This document shows, one piece after another, positions 7,029-10,651 of a stretch of DNA of 10,651 nucleotides. The stretch is taken from assembly GCA_023387635.1 (NCBI GenBank), contig JAEWHU010000362.1, positions 1 to 10,651 on the forward strand, written 5' to 3'. The stretch is from Bacillota bacterium (GTDB lineage Bacteria > Bacillota > Clostridia > Lachnospirales > Lachnospiraceae). A model generated the notes under the pieces. It saw only the letters and a program-made list of their open reading frames with translations, was not told the origin of the DNA and did not search any database. Both the position numbers and the translations under genes were made by a program. Numbering within the stretch: position 1 is the first letter of the stretch; every line of letters begins with the position of its first letter.

Positions 7029-7364
7029 TTAATGTACAAATATTTGAAGAATTAACATGTATAGTAATGTTCCTGCCCCTATACTAAGTAAGGTATTTTC
7101 TTTCCAAAGGTGTAAAATAACAATTGCAATAATTGCTACCATCTCAGGAATTCCATGTGTTCCAGATAGTATGGATACATCTTTTAAACAATATACGACT
7201 AGCATACCAACGATTGTTAGTGGAAGTACTTTGCCTAAGTATAAAACATATTTAGGTGTTTCTTTATTTTCAGGAAATAAAATAAAAGGCAATGCTCTTG
7301 TTAAGACGGTGGCTATTGCGACAACCACCATAATGATTAAAGTTTCTTTGCTATTTAAGGGCAT
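7029..7364 (-). CDS. azlD: Branched-chain amino acid exporter small subunit, AzlD family
   Basis: AzlD is the small membrane partner of AzlC; the pair exports branched-chain amino acids (azaleucine resistance in Bacillus, YgaZH in E. coli). The 111-aa length is normal. About four hydrophobic segments are visible (roughly 9-30, 40-60, 70-87 and 91-110), and ATVLTRALPFILF (18-30) carries the family's TR-x-LPF signature. The ATG follows directly after the azlC TAG stop, with no spacer. A GGAGGG ribosome binding site lies inside the azlC 3' end, so translation is probably coupled. The gene runs opposite to the flanking operons. A 19-nt stretch encoding VLPLTI is identical to one in azlC. Confidence 0.93.
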   Translation of the reverse strand: MPLNSKETLIIMVVVAIATVLTRALPFILFPENKETPKYVLYLGKVLPLTIVGMLVVYCLKDVSILSGTHGIPEMVAIIAIVILHLWKENTLLSIGAGTLLYMLILQIFVH

Positions 7365-8060
7365 CTATAAATCCCTCCATTCTTTTTTATCTTTCATAAG
7401 TGTTACAAGTACAAGTATAATAATCATGGTTGGTACTATAAAATTAACAGGACCAAATACTAACCTAGATATAATAGCTGCCAAAAGGCCTAGAATAACT
7501 GGAGTCTTTATCTTTGCTTCTTTCCATTTATCAATGAATATTACAACAAATAGAGCTGTTAATACAAAGTCTATACCCATGGTATTAAAACTAAAAAGTG
7601 AATTTATTATATAACCTAAAATAGAACCAATGATCCAATAGATTTGATTTAAAAAGGTTATGTAAAACATAAATTCACCTTTATCTTCATCCTTATTAGG
7701 TTCTGTGGTACATAATAAAGAAAAGGTTTCATCGGTTAAACCAAAGATTAGATAAGGTTTGTATTTGCCAGTATGGCTATATTTAGTCAACATAGAAATA
7801 CCATAAAAAATAAATCTTGCATTTACCATTATTGTGATGAAAAAAGCATACATTGGGTGAAATCCAGAGGATAGCAGGGAAATAGTCATGAACTGCATGG
7901 CTCCTGCATAAATAAATGTACTAGAAAATATAATCCAAAAAATAGAATAACCTTTACTACTCATAAGGATGCCAAGTGCTATACCAAGTATAAGGTATCC
8001 AGTCATTATAGGGATTGTTAGTGGAAGTACTCTCTTTAGAGTAGAAATTCTTTTGTTCAA
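7365..8060 (-). CDS. azlC: Branched-chain amino acid exporter large subunit, AzlC family
   Basis: AzlC is the main permease subunit of the AzlCD exporter. The 231-aa protein has no cleavable signal but several hydrophobic segments (about 12-34, 38-62, 66-88, 130-151, 157-176 and 185-221). Family motifs are visible: YLILGIALGILMSSKGYS near the N-terminus, STFIYAGAMQF (47-57), the NARFIFYGISM block (80-90), and GLTDETFSL (106-114). The start is TTG at 8060-8058: the complement reads AAGGAG (8074-8069), 8 nt, then TTG, and no in-frame ATG has a better site. A rare start codon may keep permease levels low. A plausible promoter lies at 8121-8093. Its job fits the ilv genes 4 kb away, relieving branched-chain amino acid excess, but the gene is a separate unit. 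Confidence 0.93.
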   Translation of the reverse strand: MNKRISTLKRVLPLTIPIMTGYLILGIALGILMSSKGYSIFWIIFSSTFIYAGAMQFMTISLLSSGFHPMYAFFITIMVNARFIFYGISMLTKYSHTGKYKPYLIFGLTDETFSLLCTTEPNKDEDKGEFMFYITFLNQIYWIIGSILGYIINSLFSFNTMGIDFVLTALFVVIFIDKWKEAKIKTPVILGLLAAIISRLVFGPVNFIVPTMIIILVLVTLMKDKKEWRDL

Positions 8061-8092
8061 AACTGTATCTCCTTTTTTATATATTAAATAAT

Positions 8093-8121
8093 ATAATATG
8101 ACAAAAACTAAAATAAGACAA
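8093..8121 (-). promoter_or_regulatory. Likely sigma-A promoter for azlCD
   Basis: Read on the minus strand, TTGTCT (8121-8116) and TATTAT (8098-8093) are separated by 17 nt. The predicted start near 8086 gives a leader of about 26 nt before the TTG codon of azlC. The region is very AT-rich, so chance matches are possible. Confidence 0.45.
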
Positions 8122-8197
8122 GTATTTATATTTGGTATAATTTGTATAATGTGTGTTCGTTCACAAATTAAAACTTAATATATGGTGAATATTTTAG

Positions 8198-8234
8198 AAA
8201 AATAAATACAAAATAAGTTACTATATTTATTTTT
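8198..8234. repeat. 11-bp A/T inverted repeat just upstream of the ECF-type -35
   Basis: AAAAATAAATA (8198-8208) and TATTTATTTTT (8224-8234) are perfect reverse complements separated by 15 nt. The repeat ends 3 nt before the -35 at 8238. Being entirely A/T, it may be an upstream promoter element or bent DNA, or it may arise by chance in this composition. Confidence 0.4.
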
Positions 8235-8237
8235 AAT

Positions 8238-8265
8238 GGAACTTTTTTCTAAAATTAATCGTCTA
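8238..8265 (+). promoter_or_regulatory. ECF-sigma-type promoter for the YcdB/SLH gene
   Basis: GGAACT (8238-8243), followed by a T-run, then 16 nt, then CGTCTA (8260-8265) matches the general ECF sigma layout (an AAC-containing -35 and a CGTC -10). No good sigma-A promoter lies closer to the gene. Transcription would start near 8273, giving a leader of about 34 nt that ends in the AAGGAGG site. Confidence 0.55.
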
Positions 8266-8306
8266 AGTTTTATAGAAGTAAGATTCCAATATAAGGAGGT
8301 AGTAAA

Positions 8307-10514
8307 ATGTTTAGGAAGAAAATATTATCGATTGCTTTAATATGTGGTATGGTTATATCTAGTGTTCAGACGAATGCAATGGCGCCCATTGATAATAAAG
8401 CAGAGGGTGAAGTAACAGTAACTGCTGTAAAGAAGGAAGAGGCCATGGCATTAAACCTGGAAGAAGTATTGAAAATAGTAAAATCTAAAATTACAATCCC
8501 AAAGGAATTGTCCATTTTTAATTCCTATTATAACTCAGATAATTATAATGCTGGTCCAAGCTGGAATTTGAATTGGCAAAACGAGGATTATACAAGTAGC
8601 ATAAGAATACAAGTTGATGGCCATGGTAATATTATGGAATATGATTATTATGTTGAAAAAGATAGGAATGTAGCTCCAAAATATTTGAAAGATGAATTAG
8701 AAAATACGGCTACTAAATTTATAAAGAAGATTGCACCAGATATAGCTGATAAATTAGTATTAGTTAATGGTAGTGATTATAATACTTATAGGGGCAGATA
8801 TGTTTATACCTTTAATAGAGTAGAAAATGGAATGTCTATGTCTGATAATGCAGTGCAAGTAGGCGTTAATTATAATACTGGTAAAGTGGTATCCTATAGT
8901 TCAAGTTATTTATATGATCTAGTGATACCATCTAATAAAGAAAAAATCACGAGAGAAGAAGCGAAAGATATTATAAGTAAAAACTTAAAAATGGAATTAA
9001 CTTATCTAAATGTTTATGATACAGATTCTTCAGATAATATAAAAATCAAAGCGTTCTTAGCATATCAACCAAATATAAATTATATTACAGTAGATGCTAA
9101 AACAGGTAAAGCATATACTACCAAGTCAACTTGGAACTATGGTAATAGTGCTACTACTGATACTGCTAATGAAGAAGCTGGAATGGCTGAAGCTGATAAA
9201 CAGGATTCGTTAACGAAAGAAGAAATAGCAAAAATCGAGGAAATAAAAGGCATTATTAGTAAAGAAGATGCAATAAAGAAAGTTCAGAACAATAATAAAT
9301 TATATATTGATAATAGTTCGAAAGCAATCACTGCTAATTTATCAAAATTATATAGTAATGAATCATCAAAGACTACAAAATATGCATGGTATGTTACCTT
9401 TACAGATCCAAGAGAAGTTGATTACACAAAAGATGACAATTATAGAGCGACCACGAATGCAGTAGTAGATGCACAAACCGGTCAAATTATATCATTCTAT
9501 TCATCAGTGAAAGATTACAATAGTATGACGCCAAAAGAAATTGCTGCTTTAAAGATAAAATATAGTATTGAAGAAGGAAAAAAACAATTTGAAAGTTTTG
9601 TGAAAGAGCAAATTGCAGATAAGTTTAATAAATCACAATTTACGGATAACAATAATAATTCTGTAATTACTTATAAAGATGGAACTGAGGCTCCAACCGG
9701 ATATAGTTATAATTATAGTCGTGTGAATGAAGGGGTACTATATAGTTATAATGGAATCTATGGTAGCGTTGATAGCATTACAGGAAAAGTTACTTCCTTT
9801 AACTATAATTGGAATGATAATGTTACTTTTGAATCACCTAAGAATATTATTACTGCAAATAAAGCTTTTGATTATTATATGAGTGGATTAAACTTTGGAC
9901 TAATATATGAGCTAAATTCCAATCACACATATAACGACAATGGATATACTGTTAATCATGAAGCACGTTTAGTTTATAATAATAGTATGAATCCAAGCTT
10001 AATCTCTCCATTTACAGGTGTAAGATTAAACTATGACGGAAAAGAATATTCAGAAGTAAATAATAGATATACCTATAGTGATATTGAAGGTCATAGTATG
10101 GCACGTGATATTCGTTTATTAGCAGAAATAGGTATTGGTTTTGAAGGTGGTAGATTCTTGCCTAATGAAGAAATCAAAGGAAAAGAATTAAGTAATTTCT
10201 TATCATTAATAGGTTTTTATAATACGAATAAATATTCTGTTTTAACAAAAGATAGTTCCTTATCAAGAATTGACTTATCAAAAGCAGTGATTGGTTTATT
10301 GGGCTATGAGAAGATTACTAATATCAAAGGTATTTATAGTATTAACTTTACTGATAAAGATTTAATATCTTCAGATAATGTTGGAGTTGTTTCAATTGTA
10401 AATGGTCTTAATCTGATATCTGCTAATAATGAAGGAGCATTTAGACCAAATGATAAAGTAACTCGTAGTGATGCAATAAGATTGATTATGAGTTTATTGC
10501 AAATGAACAATTAA
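8307..10514 (+). CDS. Secreted YcdB/YcdC-repeat protein with C-terminal S-layer homology motifs
   Basis: The 735-aa protein starts with a Sec signal peptide: MFRKK, a hydrophobic core at 6-20, and likely cleavage after an Ala around 24-26. Residues about 45-275 and 310-540 look like two copies of the YcdB/YcdC (PepSY-like) domain. Each has a helical 'I-x-x-E-x-A' segment (KITREEAKDII at 213-223; GIISKEDAIKKV at 315-326) and strand-turns ending in TGK or TGQ (YNTGKVVSYSS 189-199, DAKTGKAY 263-270, DAQTGQIISFYSS 388-400, SITGKVTSFNYN 490-501). A short acidic linker lies around 286-310. The C-terminus has SLH-like motifs at about 592-634 (DIEGHSMARDIRLLAEIGIG...FLPNEEI), a degenerate one at 650-673, and one at 681-730 (FTDKD...AFRPNDKVTRSDAIRL). 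It is probably anchored to cell-wall polymer; function is unknown and no enzyme motif is visible. AAGGAGG (8293-8299) sits 7 nt before the ATG. It is monocistronic, divergent from azlC. Confidence 0.88.
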   Translation: MFRKKILSIALICGMVISSVQTNAMAPIDNKAEGEVTVTAVKKEEAMALNLEEVLKIVKSKITIPKELSIFNSYYNSDNYNAGPSWNLNWQNEDYTSSIRIQVDGHGNIMEYDYYVEKDRNVAPKYLKDELENTATKFIKKIAPDIADKLVLVNGSDYNTYRGRYVYTFNRVENGMSMSDNAVQVGVNYNTGKVVSYSSSYLYDLVIPSNKEKITREEAKDIISKNLKMELTYLNVYDTDSSDNIKIKAFLAYQPNINYITVDAKTGKAYTTKSTWNYGNSATTDTANEEAGMAEADKQDSLTKEEIAKIEEIKGIISKEDAIKKVQNNNKLYIDNSSKAITANLSKLYSNESSKTTKYAWYVTFTDPREVDYTKDDNYRATTNAVVDAQTGQIISFYSSVKDYNSMTPKEIAALKIKYSIEEGKKQFESFVKEQIADKFNKSQFTDNNNNSVITYKDGTEAPTGYSYNYSRVNEGVLYSYNGIYGSVDSITGKVTSFNYNWNDNVTFESPKNIITANKAFDYYMSGLNFGLIYELNSNHTYNDNGYTVNHEARLVYNNSMNPSLISPFTGVRLNYDGKEYSEVNNRYTYSDIEGHSMARDIRLLAEIGIGFEGGRFLPNEEIKGKELSNFLSLIGFYNTNKYSVLTKDSSLSRIDLSKAVIGLLGYEKITNIKGIYSINFTDKDLISSDNVGVVSIVNGLNLISANNEGAFRPNDKVTRSDAIRLIMSLLQMNN

Positions 10515-10535
10515 AAATGATGAGAATAGTAGCAA

Positions 10536-10587
10536 ATAAAAATGAAAGAATCTGTGTTTTTTATTACATGGATTCTTTCATTTTTAT
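10536..10587 (+). terminator. Strong intrinsic terminator after the YcdB/SLH gene
   Basis: A perfect 17-bp stem (10536-10552 with 10571-10587) begins AATAAAAATGAAAG and ends CTTTCATTTTTAT. It can extend by five more pairs, two of them G-T, around a T-rich loop. The AAAAA/TTTTT edges make it suitable in both directions. It lies 21 nt after the stop codon. I see nothing else in the remaining 64 nt to the window's end. Confidence 0.85.
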
Positions 10588-10651
10588 AAATAGATGGATA
10601 TTATATTATTTTAGACTTTTTTCACTTTTTAATATTATTAAATTGTGTTAA

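Noticed and set aside
7057..7614. 185-aa open frame on the plus strand across azlD and azlC
   Set aside because: It is antisense to two recognised exporter genes and its translation is a Ser/Thr/Ile-rich shadow with no good ribosome binding site.
8133..8150. Tandem TATAAT-like boxes (TGGTATAAT and TTGTATAAT) as a plus-strand promoter for the YcdB/SLH gene
   Set aside because: Neither has a reasonable -35, the leader would be about 150 nt, and such matches are expected in this AT-only DNA; the ECF-type site is closer and more specific.

Overview
The window comes from a low-G+C (about one third by eye) anaerobic Gram-positive-type bacterium. It is most likely a member of the Clostridia, probably near Lachnospirales. 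Three things point there: AT-rich wobble positions and strong AGGAGG ribosome binding sites; the serC-serA-DUF1015 gene order and the clostridial forms of these proteins; and a secreted YcdB-like protein with S-layer homology motifs. I see no mobile element, CRISPR array, tRNA or rRNA. This is mainly a chromosomal amino-acid metabolism region, not an accessory island.

Layout. (1) 1-3049, + strand: the end of a branched-chain amino acid operon, with a 5'-truncated ilvD (dihydroxy-acid dehydratase) followed 19 nt later by a complete ilvB (acetolactate synthase large subunit). The ilvD frame is continuous except for one in-frame TGA at 475-477, inside the conserved ALG-x-STN motif. Neither ilvN nor ilvC follows ilvB. 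(2) 3050-6913, + strand: a serine-synthesis operon, serC - serA - DUF1015. It has a near-consensus promoter just after the ilvB stop, a strong hairpin in the leader, and a 17-bp intrinsic terminator at its end. The 170-nt serA-DUF1015 gap holds a palindrome, three 18-bp tandem units and a nested hairpin. (3) 7029-8060, - strand: azlC-azlD, a two-component branched-chain amino acid exporter whose genes abut exactly (TAG then ATG). (4) 8307-10514, + strand: a 735-aa exported protein with YcdB/YcdC (PepSY-like) repeats and C-terminal SLH-like motifs. It is preceded by an ECF-sigma-type promoter and followed by a strong terminator.

How it fits together. IlvD and IlvB act in valine/isoleucine/leucine synthesis, and AzlCD probably exports surplus branched-chain amino acids. 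SerC and SerA convert 3-phosphoglycerate to phosphoserine. No serB phosphatase is present; the third gene of the operon is instead a DUF1015 protein carrying a DGHHR motif like that of ParB-fold serine kinases, which suggests a role in the phosphoserine/serine step (inference). The cell-surface protein appears to be a separate, envelope-stress-type transcription unit.

The points most worth a second look are the UGA in ilvD (selenocysteine, nonsense mutation or sequence error), the promoter-then-hairpin arrangement before serC, the structured serA-DUF1015 spacer, and the ECF-like promoter of the surface protein.
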